Of a stretch of DNA of 21,190 nucleotides, positions 1 to 6,543 are shown piece after piece (positions within the stretch are counted from its first letter, which is position 1; each line of letters opens with the position of its first letter). The stretch is from assembly GCA_017457045.1 (NCBI GenBank), contig JAFTIF010000018.1:1-21190 (forward strand), written 5' to 3'. The notes under the pieces were generated by a model. It searched no databases and was not told the DNA's origin. It worked only from the letters and a program-made list of their open reading frames with translations. The translations under genes were made by a program, and so were the position numbers. The DNA is from Bacilli bacterium (GTDB lineage: Bacteria; Bacillota_I; Bacilli_A; RFN20; UBA1709).

Positions 1-241
1 AATTATCCAAACAATTTCCTTTCCTTGACATACTTTGTATAATATCATGTTCTAATAATGTTTGCTGATATATTTTCATTTGATATTGAAATCCTTTATC
101 TCCATAACGAATATATAGTCTAAAATAATATTTCAAATTTGAGGCGCTGTAATTATATTTCTTTGCGAACTCATGAATTGGAACACCTTTATCTACATGT
201 TCTTTTGCAATTTTCAACTTATCTTTTACTGTTAATTTCAT
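1..241 (-). pseudogene. Fused, internally deleted IS3-family transposase (OrfA N-terminus joined to OrfB C-terminal part), partial
   Basis: An open frame of 80 codons starts at ATG 241-239 and runs off the window edge. Residues 1-50 look like the helix-turn-helix of an IS3/IS150 OrfA (charged start, EFAKKYNYSASNLKYYF). From about residue 48 the sequence becomes the C-terminal part of an IS3 OrfB integrase: GFQYQ, then LLEHDIIQSMSRKGN and CLDN, the conserved stretch just before the last catalytic Glu. In intact elements these parts are separated by the rest of OrfA, the frameshift site and the first two catalytic Asp residues, all missing here. The junction falls where OrfA GDKGF and OrfB SDQGF resemble each other, suggesting deletion between short similar sequences. 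It should not be able to catalyse transposition. The frame is still open, so a short DNA-binding product is possible. Confidence 0.75.
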
Positions 242-247
242 AATAAA

Positions 248-290
248 ACCCCCATTTCATTGTAACATTTTCAGTCCAATAAATGGGGGT
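248..290 (-). promoter_or_regulatory. Stem-loop at the IS end covering the transposase ribosome site
   Basis: The arms 281-290 and 248-257 are perfectly complementary over 10 bp (ACCCCCATTT / AAATGGGGGT) with a 23-base loop. On the minus strand the second arm holds the only G-rich ribosome-site candidate, seven bases before the ATG at 241, and is followed by TTTATT. A transcript entering from the tRNA genes would fold this hairpin, which could both end transcription weakly and hide the ribosome site. Several IS elements are known to protect themselves from outside transcription in this way. The pairing is seen; the function is inferred. Confidence 0.6.
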
Positions 291-304
291 AATTTCATTT
301 TAAA

Positions 305-389
305 TGGTGCCTTCTAAGGGAGTCGAACCCTTACGCCTCGCGGCGCTAGATCCTAAGTCTAGTGCGTCTACCAATTTCGCCAAGAAGGC
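305..389 (-). tRNA. tRNA-Leu (anticodon UAG)
   Basis: Read on the minus strand this folds as a class II (long variable arm) tRNA. The acceptor strands GCCTTCT and AGAAGGC pair fully, followed by discriminator A and an encoded CCA at 305-307. The anticodon loop CTTAGGA is closed by CTAGA/TCTAG and gives anticodon UAG, reading CUA Leu codons. The D-arm (TGGCGAAATTGGTAGACGC) and T-loop (GGTTCGACTCC) are canonical. It follows tRNA-Thr by 12 bp and is presumably cotranscribed with it. Confidence 0.96.
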
Positions 390-401
390 TTCTAAAAAAA
401 A

Positions 402-477
402 TGGTGCTGACTATAGGAATCGAACCTACAACCTGCCGATTACAAGTCGGCTGCTCTGCCAGTTGAGCTAAGTCAGC
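402..477 (-). tRNA. tRNA-Thr (anticodon UGU)
   Basis: Minus-strand cloverleaf of 76 nt. The acceptor strands GCTGACT/AGTCAGC pair fully, with discriminator A and an encoded CCA at 402-404. The anticodon loop CTTGTAA, closed by GCCGA/TCGGC, gives UGU, decoding ACA. The D-arm (TAGCTCAACTGGCAGAGCA) and T-loop (GGTTCGATTCC) are standard. It is the first gene of a two-tRNA unit with tRNA-Leu. Confidence 0.97.
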
Positions 478-518
478 ATTTCATCTTTCATATATTCGCT
501 GAACTGGTCAGCGTTAAT

Positions 519-547
519 ATATTACCATGAGATAAACTAAATTGCAA
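519..547 (-). promoter_or_regulatory. Probable promoter of the tRNA-Thr/tRNA-Leu unit
   Basis: On the minus strand TTGCAA (547-542) is separated by 17 bp from TAATAT (524-519), and TGG directly before the -10 gives an extended -10. Transcription would start near 512, about 35 bases before tRNA-Thr. A perfect 6-bp hairpin (CGCTGA 497-502 with TCAGCG 508-513) would then form the very 5' end of the precursor. Confidence 0.55.
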
Positions 548-579
548 TATATTTTTTAAAAATTTTTAAAGAAATTGAA

Positions 580-601
580 AAGGAGGGTTTATACCCTCCT
601 T
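580..601 (-). terminator. Terminator after the ABC transporter operon
   Basis: AAGGAGGG (580-587) pairs with CCCTCCTT (594-601), an 8-bp stem with loop TTTATA. On the minus strand it follows the stop codon of the second ABC gene by a few bases and runs into TTTTC and further T-rich sequence. Confidence 0.85.
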
Positions 602-605
602 CTTA

Positions 606-2519
606 CTAGTCAAGTTCAAATAAGCCTGTATATAATTGATAATACTTACCTTTTAAGTCTATTAATGCATCATGGTCTCCGCGTTCAATGATTCTTCCTT
701 TTTCTAAAACCATAATAGCATTTGAGTTTCTAACAGTTGAAAGTCTATGAGCAATAACAAATGTAGTTCTTCCATTCATTAAGCTGTCCATTCCTTTTTC
801 GATATGTTTTTCAGTACGAGTATCAATACTAGATGTAGCTTCATCTAGGATAAGTACTGGAGGATTTGCAACTGCAGCTCTTGCGATAGATAATAATTGT
901 CTTTGACCTTGAGATAAGTTTTGACCATCACCTGTAAGCATTGTATTATATCCATCTTGTAAGTGACGAATAAAGTGATCTGCATTAGCTAATTTACATG
1001 CTGCGATAACTTCCTCATCAGTCGCATCTAATCGACCATATCTAACGTTTTCCATAACTGTACCTGTAAATAAGTGAGTATCTTGTAAAACCATAGTTAA
1101 CGATCTTCTTAAGTCTGCTTTTTTAATCTTTTTAATATTAATTCCATCATATCTAATCTTTCCATCTTGAATATCATAGAATCTATTGATTAAGTTAGTA
1201 ATAGTTGTTTTACCTGCACCAGTTGATCCTACAAAAGCAATCTTTTGCCCTGGGTCTGCCCATAAACTAACATCATATAATACTTGTTTATTAGGAACAT
1301 ATGAGAAATCAACATTTTCAAATACTACATCACCTTTTAATTCAGTATAAGTAATTGTTCCATCTTCATGAGGGTGTTTCCATGCCCACATATTAGTAAC
1401 TTCATTAGTTTCAATAATATTTCCTTCTTCATCTTTTGTTGCATTTACTAATGTAACATAACCTTCATCCACTTCACTTGGTTCATCAATAATTCTAAAG
1501 ATTCTTTCCGCTCCAGCTACTGCTGAGATAACGCCTGTTAATTGTTGAGAGATTTGAGTGATAGGGTTTGAGAAGTTTTTAGTATATTGTAAGAATGAAA
1601 TTAATGTACCAGCTGTAATACCAATAAGTGGAGCATCTGTAAAGACAATTGCAAATAAAGCACCAATAATTGCTGTAATTGCATATTGAATGTGTCCTAA
1701 GTTACCCATAATAGGGAATAAAACAATTGAATAAGATTGAGCTTTAGTAGCTACTTCTCTTAGATTTTCATTAATAACATCGAAGTCTTGTTTAATCTTT
1801 TCTTCATGACAGAAGACCTTAACAACTTTTTGTCCTTCGATCATTTCTTCAATATATCCATTTACTGAAGCAATACCTTTTTGTTGTAAAGCATAGTTCT
1901 TTCTAGATTTACTTCCTAAATAAGAAATAATTTTTAAAATAACAAATAAAGAGATAACAACGATTACAGTTAAAGGTAAAGATAAAATACACATCATTAC
2001 AAATACACCAATTAATGAAACAAGTGATGATAACATATTAGGTAAACCTTGTGATAACATTTCTCTAATCGCATCAGTATCATTAGTAAAACTTGACATA
2101 ATCTCACCATGACTATGTGTATCAAAATAACTAATTGGTAATGTTTGTAAGTGTTTAAACATATCATCACGGATTTTCTTTAAAGTTCCAGTTGAGATAT
2201 GAATCATAATAAAGTGGAATAATAAGTTTAAGAATGCACTTGTTACATAAATTGATAACATTGCAATAACAACATTTAATAAAGGTTCTCTATCAAATGT
2301 ACCAGTTGTTTTAAATTGTGTCATTAAAGGTGCGATAACATCATCTACTAAAACTTTAAGCATATATGTTCCCGCAACTGATAATAAAGAAACTGAAATA
2401 ATACAAATAGTAACTATAATAAGCTTACCTGTATATGGTTTAAGGTAGCCTAATAATCTTCCTAAAGAAGCTTTAAGATTTTGAGGTTTTTGATATCCTC
2501 CATGTCTTCTAGGTGGCAT
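606..2519 (-). CDS. ABC exporter half-transporter, catalytically canonical subunit (BmrD/TM288-like)
   Basis: A type IV ABC exporter half of 637 residues: a membrane domain of six predicted helices (about 30-335) fused to a nucleotide-binding domain (about 398-637). Walker A is GSTGAGKTT at 431, Q-loop Q479, signature LSQGQ at 535, Walker B VLILDE with catalytic Glu560, and H-loop His591. The signature has Gln in place of the first Gly of LSGGQ, as in the TM288-type partner of heterodimeric exporters. An acidic insert at about 348-395, between the membrane and ATPase domains, lengthens it relative to the usual ~580-600 residues. The start ATG lies 4 bp after the partner's stop, with AAAGGAG upstream inside the partner's last codons. 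It very likely forms a heterodimer with the 2523-4274 product to export drugs or lipids; the substrate cannot be read from sequence. Confidence 0.92.
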   Translation of the reverse strand: MPPRRHGGYQKPQNLKASLGRLLGYLKPYTGKLIIVTICIISVSLLSVAGTYMLKVLVDDVIAPLMTQFKTTGTFDREPLLNVVIAMLSIYVTSAFLNLLFHFIMIHISTGTLKKIRDDMFKHLQTLPISYFDTHSHGEIMSSFTNDTDAIREMLSQGLPNMLSSLVSLIGVFVMMCILSLPLTVIVVISLFVILKIISYLGSKSRKNYALQQKGIASVNGYIEEMIEGQKVVKVFCHEEKIKQDFDVINENLREVATKAQSYSIVLFPIMGNLGHIQYAITAIIGALFAIVFTDAPLIGITAGTLISFLQYTKNFSNPITQISQQLTGVISAVAGAERIFRIIDEPSEVDEGYVTLVNATKDEEGNIIETNEVTNMWAWKHPHEDGTITYTELKGDVVFENVDFSYVPNKQVLYDVSLWADPGQKIAFVGSTGAGKTTITNLINRFYDIQDGKIRYDGINIKKIKKADLRRSLTMVLQDTHLFTGTVMENVRYGRLDATDEEVIAACKLANADHFIRHLQDGYNTMLTGDGQNLSQGQRQLLSIARAAVANPPVLILDEATSSIDTRTEKHIEKGMDSLMNGRTTFVIAHRLSTVRNSNAIMVLEKGRIIERGDHDALIDLKGKYYQLYTGLFELD

Positions 2520-2522
2520 ACT

Positions 2523-4274
2523 CTATTCAGCTCCTTTCATTTGAGAAGTATAAACTTCTTGATATATTTCATTTGTTTTTAATAACTCTTCATGAGTTCC
2601 AACTTGATCAATCTTACCTTCATCTAAAACAATGATTCGATCTGAATCTTGAATAGATGAGATTCTTTGAGCAATGATAATAGTTGTAACATCAGTTAAA
2701 GTTTCTTTAAATGCTTGTCTAATAGCTGCATCTGTTGCAGTATCAACAGCACTAGTTGAGTCATCTAAGATAATAATTTTAGGTTTCTTTAATAATGCTC
2801 TTGCGATACATAGTCTTTGTTTTTGGCCACCAGACACATTAACCCCGCCTTGGCCTAAAACAGTTTCATATCCTTCAGGAAAACTCATAATAAAATCATG
2901 TGCTTGAGCTTTTTTACATGCTTCGATAATTTCTTCATCAGTTGCTTCTAAATCACCCCATTTAAGGTTTTCTTTAATAGTTCCTGAGAATAAGACATTC
3001 TTTTGTAAAACCATTGCAACATTGTCTCTTAACTCTTGTTGTTTATATTCTTTAACATTATGACCACCAACGATTAATTCACCCTTAGTAACATCATAAA
3101 GTCTAGGAATTAACGATACAAATGTTGTTTTGGAAGAACCAGTTCCTCCGATGATTCCAATAGTTTCACCAGACTTAATACTTATACTAGCGTTTTCTAA
3201 AGCTAAGTTATTTTCATCTTTAAAATATGAAAAATCAACATCTTTAAAAATAATTGATCCATCTTTTACTTTTAAGTCACCATCTTCAGGATCTTTAATA
3301 TCAATTTCTTCATCTAAGACTTCACAAATTCTTTGCATACTAGCTCTTGATAAAACAAGGTTCATAAAGATCATTGCAATCATCATAACATTCATTAAGA
3401 TTTGCATTGAATAACTTAAGAAACTGTTAAAGTCTCCTAATTCCATAGTACCAATGATGATTTCAGTACCAGCAAAGTAAGCAATAATACCAACACATGA
3501 CCAAATAACTAATTGCATGATGGGGTTTGCCCACATAATAACTTTTTCTGCTCTTAATTGAGCTTTTCTAACTTCCAATGAACTATTTTCAAATTTTTCA
3601 ATTTCATAATCTTCTCTAACAAATGATTTAACAACTCTTACAGCGATTAAGTTTTCTTGAACTGAAGAGTTCATACCATCATACTTTTTAAGCATTGCTC
3701 TAAAATGAGGATGAGCTTTGCTCATAACTGTAAATAATACAATTGCGATAATAGGAATTGCACATGCAATAATACCTGCAATTCTAGGATTAATAATAAA
3801 TGCCATGATAATAGCAAAAATAAATGTTAATGGAGCTCTAACTGTCATTCTAGTTAACATTTGGAACATACTAGATGTACTAGTAATATCTGTAGTCATA
3901 CGTGTAATTAAAGATGAAGTTGAAAACTTATCAATATTTGCACTTGAAAAATCTTGAATCTTTCTAAACTCTGCTTCTCTTAAATTCTTTGCTAAGCCTT
4001 GTGCACCTTTAACTGCATATTTTGCACCCAATGCTCCAAAGCAAAGTGATGCGCATGCAAGTAAAATAGTAATCACACCATATAAAATTACTTTATTAAT
4101 ATCACCATCAATTGAATATCCAAATTCATCAATAGTACCAATCCCTTCATTAATTAACTTTGCAGTAATTAAAGGAATAGTAATTTCACATGCTACTTCT
4201 AAAAACATAAATAATGGAGTAAGTAAAGCATACTTTTTATATTCACCATAATATTTTGAAAGCTTTCTAATCAT
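2523..4274 (-). CDS. ABC exporter half-transporter, degenerate-ATPase subunit (BmrC/TM287-like)
   Basis: 583 residues: a six-helix membrane domain (about 15-310) then an ATPase domain (about 340-583). The ATPase core departs from consensus at three places. Walker A is GGTGSSKTT (376), with Ser381 replacing the last Gly of GxxGxGK. Walker B ends ILDD, with Asp505 in place of the catalytic Glu. The H-loop His is Gln536 (IIIAQRIS). The signature VSGGQ (479-483) is close to canonical. In TM287/288-type heterodimers, Asp for Glu and Gln for His mark the non-hydrolytic site, so this is the regulatory half. Its start ATG overlaps the MarR stop by 8 bp (4267-4274), indicating translational coupling, and GGAGG precedes it. 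Confidence 0.92.
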   Translation of the reverse strand: MIRKLSKYYGEYKKYALLTPLFMFLEVACEITIPLITAKLINEGIGTIDEFGYSIDGDINKVILYGVITILLACASLCFGALGAKYAVKGAQGLAKNLREAEFRKIQDFSSANIDKFSTSSLITRMTTDITSTSSMFQMLTRMTVRAPLTFIFAIIMAFIINPRIAGIIACAIPIIAIVLFTVMSKAHPHFRAMLKKYDGMNSSVQENLIAVRVVKSFVREDYEIEKFENSSLEVRKAQLRAEKVIMWANPIMQLVIWSCVGIIAYFAGTEIIIGTMELGDFNSFLSYSMQILMNVMMIAMIFMNLVLSRASMQRICEVLDEEIDIKDPEDGDLKVKDGSIIFKDVDFSYFKDENNLALENASISIKSGETIGIIGGTGSSKTTFVSLIPRLYDVTKGELIVGGHNVKEYKQQELRDNVAMVLQKNVLFSGTIKENLKWGDLEATDEEIIEACKKAQAHDFIMSFPEGYETVLGQGGVNVSGGQKQRLCIARALLKKPKIIILDDSTSAVDTATDAAIRQAFKETLTDVTTIIIAQRISSIQDSDRIIVLDEGKIDQVGTHEELLKTNEIYQEVYTSQMKGAE

Positions 4275-4776
4275 TATTACATTCCTCCTTTTCTCTTATA
4301 TTTTTAACAATTTCAAATAATTCTTCTTTAGATAAATTAGAATCAGTCTTTTCTATACCTGCTAAGTTTATGATTAACTTATCATAAATATTAGTTAAAG
4401 TTTCCAATTCCTCTTCACTAATCCCCTTAAACATCTTTTGATCAATTTCATCAATTCTTTTCCTTGCTTCTAATGCTAAAGATTTACCTAATTCAGTAAT
4501 ATAAAGTCTTTTGCATCTTAAGTTGTTAGGATCTTCTTCCTTAGTAAGATATCCTTGCTTTTCCATTCTTTTGCTTGATGTCGCAATTGACGCAGGTGTT
4601 ACATTCATCTTTTGCGATAATTCAAATTGAGTTATTCCTGGATTATCTAAGATTAGTTGTAACATCATTGGTTGACCAATATGAAGATTTATTTTATCTA
4701 ATTTATTTCGATGTTCTATTTTTTGAAGTGTAGATAACACTCTTAGTCTAAAGACTATAGGTCCATATTTTTTCAT
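4267..4776 (-). CDS. MarR-family transcriptional regulator, probable repressor of the adjacent exporter
   Basis: 169 residues from ATG 4776-4774, chosen because AAAGGAG lies just upstream. An in-frame ATG 21 codons earlier falls inside the promoter and cannot be the start. The winged helix spans about residues 45-110: QFELSQKMNV, TPASIATSSKRMEKQGYL for the recognition helix, then the wing DPNNLRCKRLYIT with the family's Asp and Arg. Long N- and C-terminal helices fit the MarR dimer. First gene of the operon with the two ABC halves, overlapping the next by 8 bp. MarR proteins beside exporters usually repress their own operon and release DNA on binding a ligand; the ligand here is unknown. Confidence 0.9.
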   Translation of the reverse strand: MKKYGPIVFRLRVLSTLQKIEHRNKLDKINLHIGQPMMLQLILDNPGITQFELSQKMNVTPASIATSSKRMEKQGYLTKEEDPNNLRCKRLYITELGKSLALEARKRIDEIDQKMFKGISEEELETLTNIYDKLIINLAGIEKTDSNLSKEELFEIVKNIREKEECNND

Positions 4777-4793
4777 ACTCTTCTCCTTTCTAA

Positions 4794-4818
4794 AACATTT
4801 AACTATTAAACGTTTAAC
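4794..4818. promoter_or_regulatory. Probable MarR operator
   Basis: TTAAACGTTTAA (4806-4817) is a perfect 12-bp palindrome lying just downstream of the -10 box, over the expected start of transcription. A second similar copy, AACATTTAAC (4794-4803), lies 15 bp from AACGTTTAAC (4809-4818). Position and symmetry suit autorepression by the MarR product; this is inference. Confidence 0.55.
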
Positions 4819-4847
4819 ATTATAAAATATCTCTAGCATAAAGTCAA
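4819..4847 (-). promoter_or_regulatory. Promoter of the marR-ABC operon
   Basis: On the minus strand TTGACT (4847-4842) is followed after exactly 17 bp by TATAAT (4824-4819), close to the sigma-A consensus. Transcription should start near 4812, giving a leader of roughly 35 nt before the marR ATG. Confidence 0.85.
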
Positions 4848-4958
4848 TTACCTAGACTGAGTTTATATATAATTTATATATACAGGCAACAAAAATATTT
4901 CTATCGGCAAAATATACAGTAAATTTTACATCAAATATCTAGTTTATTTTTTGCATAT

Positions 4959-4995
4959 AAAAAAATATTCACCTTATTTTTGTGTGAATACTTTT
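4959..4995 (-). terminator. Minus-strand terminator upstream of the marR promoter
   Basis: TATTCAC (4966-4972) pairs with GTGAATA (4984-4990). The RNA stem extends to 12 bp with one G-U pair, and the hairpin ends in a run of seven U (A-run 4959-4965 on the plus strand). No annotated gene ends here: the upstream gene already has a hairpin at 5115-5143. It may be a second terminator, or the end of a short RNA starting in the 5043-5120 repeat region. Confidence 0.65.
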
Positions 4996-5042
4996 AATAA
5001 TCTTAATTATTTAATACTAATATTTCGTCACCTATTATTTTG

Positions 5043-5120
5043 AAACATGAAAAGTTTTCGTAAAGTCAATTTTAAAACACGAAAAGTTTTCGTGTTAACA
5101 AATTATAAAACACGAAAAAT
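5043..5120. repeat. Three copies of a palindromic AAACACGAAAA motif, 32-33 bp apart
   Basis: Copies begin at 5043 (AAACATGAAAAGTTTTCGT), 5075 (AAACACGAAAAGTTTTCGTG) and 5108 (AAACACGAAAAA). The middle copy is a perfect palindrome with 10-bp arms, 5076-5085 and 5087-5096, around G5086. The first copy is imperfect and the third only a half-site. The spacing is close to three DNA helix turns, so protein bound to the copies would lie on one face. The stretch holds no gene. On the minus strand TTAACA (5098-5093) and TAAAAT (5074-5069), 18 bp apart, bracket the middle palindrome like a -35/-10 pair. I do not recognise the motif as a known operator. Confidence 0.6.
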
Positions 5121-5143
5121 AGTCATCGTTGGATGACTATTTT
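5115..5143 (-). terminator. Terminator of the PLC-membrane protein operon
   Basis: A 12-bp stem (5116-5127 with 5132-5143) with a GTTG loop overlaps the stop codon of the 132-residue membrane protein. On the minus strand it ends in TTTTT. The stem is nearly as good on the other strand. Confidence 0.8.
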
Positions 5144-5535
5144 AATTTTATTCTTATTAAATTCAAACTTGCTTTTAATACAATTAATAAGCTTGCTAAT
5201 ACAATGCAAACAATTCCGATATAGTTAGCTGAGAATATTAAGATTAAAATCGACATAACTAATAAAGAAATATCCGCAAACATTAGAAATGTTTCTTTTT
5301 TTCTATCACTTTTCTTTAAGTTATCCAATTCCATAACACAAATTATTAAAGTGAACATAGCTAAGACCAATCTACATACATATCTTATAAGTGCTAAGAA
5401 AGAGGAATCATAAATCGACCAGTCAAATGAAAAAAGAAATCTTGCTTCAATAACTGCCATTAGTAAAGCAAACACCATAATAACTCCACATACAACACGA
5501 AGTAAAACACTTGCTATATTATTTAAAGCTTTCAT
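5137..5535 (-). CDS. Four-helix integral membrane protein of unknown function
   Basis: 132 residues, strongly hydrophobic, with four predicted membrane helices at about 7-29, 46-68, 84-103 and 105-126. A basic, polar loop (about 71-82, NLKKSDRKKE) lies between helices 2 and 3, and there is a short basic tail. I do not recognise a family. The start ATG lies one base after the stop of the phospholipase-like gene, and its ribosome site AGGAGG is inside the last codons of that gene, so the two are cotranscribed and probably translationally coupled. A link to the exported enzyme is inferred from this arrangement only. The gene ends in TAG within a terminator hairpin. Confidence 0.8.
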   Translation of the reverse strand: MKALNNIASVLLRVVCGVIMVFALLMAVIEARFLFSFDWSIYDSSFLALIRYVCRLVLAMFTLIICVMELDNLKKSDRKKETFLMFADISLLVMSILILIFSANYIGIVCIVLASLLIVLKASLNLIRIKLK

Positions 5536-5536
5536 A

Positions 5537-6457
5537 TTATATGTTCCTCCTATAAATACTTCTAGATAGCTCTAATGTCATAAAATCCATAATCATTATG
5601 CCTAAATTGCCATCTTTTTCTTCATTAGTTAGATGATGTTCTAACCAAGGATTTATAGTTAAAGCAGGTGTTCCCGCATATAAAGGAGGAAGAAGTTGTG
5701 TTTCATCATAACAACTTGTGAAGTTTAATACCAATTTGTCTTGATGTGTTTTAGAATACTCAATTGTATCTAAAATATCTTTTTGCTTAACTTCAACATC
5801 ATTAATACAATAATTATCTTGAATATACATATTGTTTAATTCAAATGAAGTTGAATCCTGCCAACCTCCATATGCTTGAATACCAATTGAAGTATTAAAT
5901 CTTGAAAGAATATAGATTTTACCACGAGCTTCTTTTAAAGTTGCAGGTAAAGAATTATCATAACAAATAACATCTTTATATTCTTCGAATTCATCTAATA
6001 TTTCTTCTTCAAAACTTCTTCTTTCATTAATAGAATCCGCTTCTTCTTTAATAGACATAATTAAGAATTCAGATTTATGGTCTTCAACAAAATCAACCAT
6101 ATCTTCTAAAACATCTTCAAACTCCAATTTTTGATCTACAAAACTATGGACTACTCTAAAATCATCCTCAACGAGTTGAAGTCTTATATCAAAAAATCTA
6201 ACACCAATATTTAATTGAGTTTCAATTGATGTATCTTGACACTTACCTGACACATCAAAAATAGATCTTGTTGCACCTGAATCATGAGTACCAGGAATAG
6301 ATAACTCTGTAACAGGTGTATTATCATCTACTTTAGACATCCAAGTCATTGCTTCTAAATCTTTATTTTTAGTAATAGGCACTAAGGCTAACACTGATAC
6401 AACTACTGTTGAAGCAAGTGTTATTAGCCCTAAAAACACAGGGTTCTTTTTAAGCAT
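5537..6457 (-). CDS. Exported phosphatidylinositol-specific phospholipase C-like protein (PLC X domain)
   Basis: 306 residues. The N-terminus has MLKK and a hydrophobic stretch (about 7-27), a signal peptide or membrane anchor with no lipobox Cys. The catalytic barrel follows: IPGTHDSGA with His58, GVRFFDIRLQ with Asp90 and Arg92, and VVHS with His104. Order and spacing match the two catalytic His and the Asp/Arg pair of bacterial PI-PLCs such as that of Bacillus cereus, so active-site residues appear intact. Such enzymes cleave phosphatidylinositol or GPI anchors to a cyclic inositol phosphate and diacylglycerol. The true substrate may be another glycerophospholipid. ATG 6457 has AAGAAGGTGAT upstream. 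It leads a two-gene operon with the membrane protein at 5137-5535 and is divergent from 6544-7449. Confidence 0.88.
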   Translation of the reverse strand: MLKKNPVFLGLITLASTVVVSVLALVPITKNKDLEAMTWMSKVDDNTPVTELSIPGTHDSGATRSIFDVSGKCQDTSIETQLNIGVRFFDIRLQLVEDDFRVVHSFVDQKLEFEDVLEDMVDFVEDHKSEFLIMSIKEEADSINERRSFEEEILDEFEEYKDVICYDNSLPATLKEARGKIYILSRFNTSIGIQAYGGWQDSTSFELNNMYIQDNYCINDVEVKQKDILDTIEYSKTHQDKLVLNFTSCYDETQLLPPLYAGTPALTINPWLEHHLTNEEKDGNLGIMIMDFMTLELSRSIYRRNI

Positions 6458-6478
6458 TAAATCACCTTCTTTTAAAAT

Positions 6479-6507
6479 ATTATATCTAAAATGGATTTAT
6501 TTAACAA
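6479..6507 (-). promoter_or_regulatory. Promoter of the PLC operon
   Basis: Minus strand TTGTTA (6507-6502), 17 bp, TATAAT (6484-6479). The 77-90 bp divergent gap must also hold the promoter for the rightward dehydrogenase-like gene, so the two probably overlap. Confidence 0.7.
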
Positions 6508-6543
6508 ACTGGTTTATTATTATTTTATAAGGATGTGATAATT

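Larger units (their letters stand above)
1..297 (-). mobile_element. Left end of an internally deleted IS3/IS150-type element
   Basis: The minus strand carries a transposase-derived frame (1-241) preceded by an IS-like terminal region. The element runs off the left window edge, so its right end cannot be seen. Reading the minus strand, the end could lie at 278 (beginning TGGACTGA) or at about 297 (beginning TGAAATTACCCCC); both start with the TG typical of IS3 ends, and I cannot choose without the other end. The element lies directly downstream of tRNA-Leu, only 8-27 bp from its CCA end. Assignment to IS3/IS150 rests on the protein motifs, not on a matched inverted repeat. Confidence 0.7.

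Noticed and set aside
2674..3957. Open frames on the plus strand inside the ABC transporter gene
   Set aside because: They lie antisense to well-conserved ABC motifs, lack ribosome sites and have low-complexity hydrophobic translations; they are shadows of the real gene.
4777..4839. Longer MarR N-terminus starting at 4839
   Set aside because: The extra codons cover the -10 box and operator, while AAAGGAG directly precedes the ATG at 4776.
5043..5120. CRISPR-like array
   Set aside because: Only three copies, the third partial, with AT-rich spacers of about 12 bp and no cas genes; the palindromic form fits operators better.
6535..6543. GTG start of the dehydrogenase-like protein at 6535
   Set aside because: It nearly touches the AAGGA ribosome site; ATG 6544 has the proper distance.
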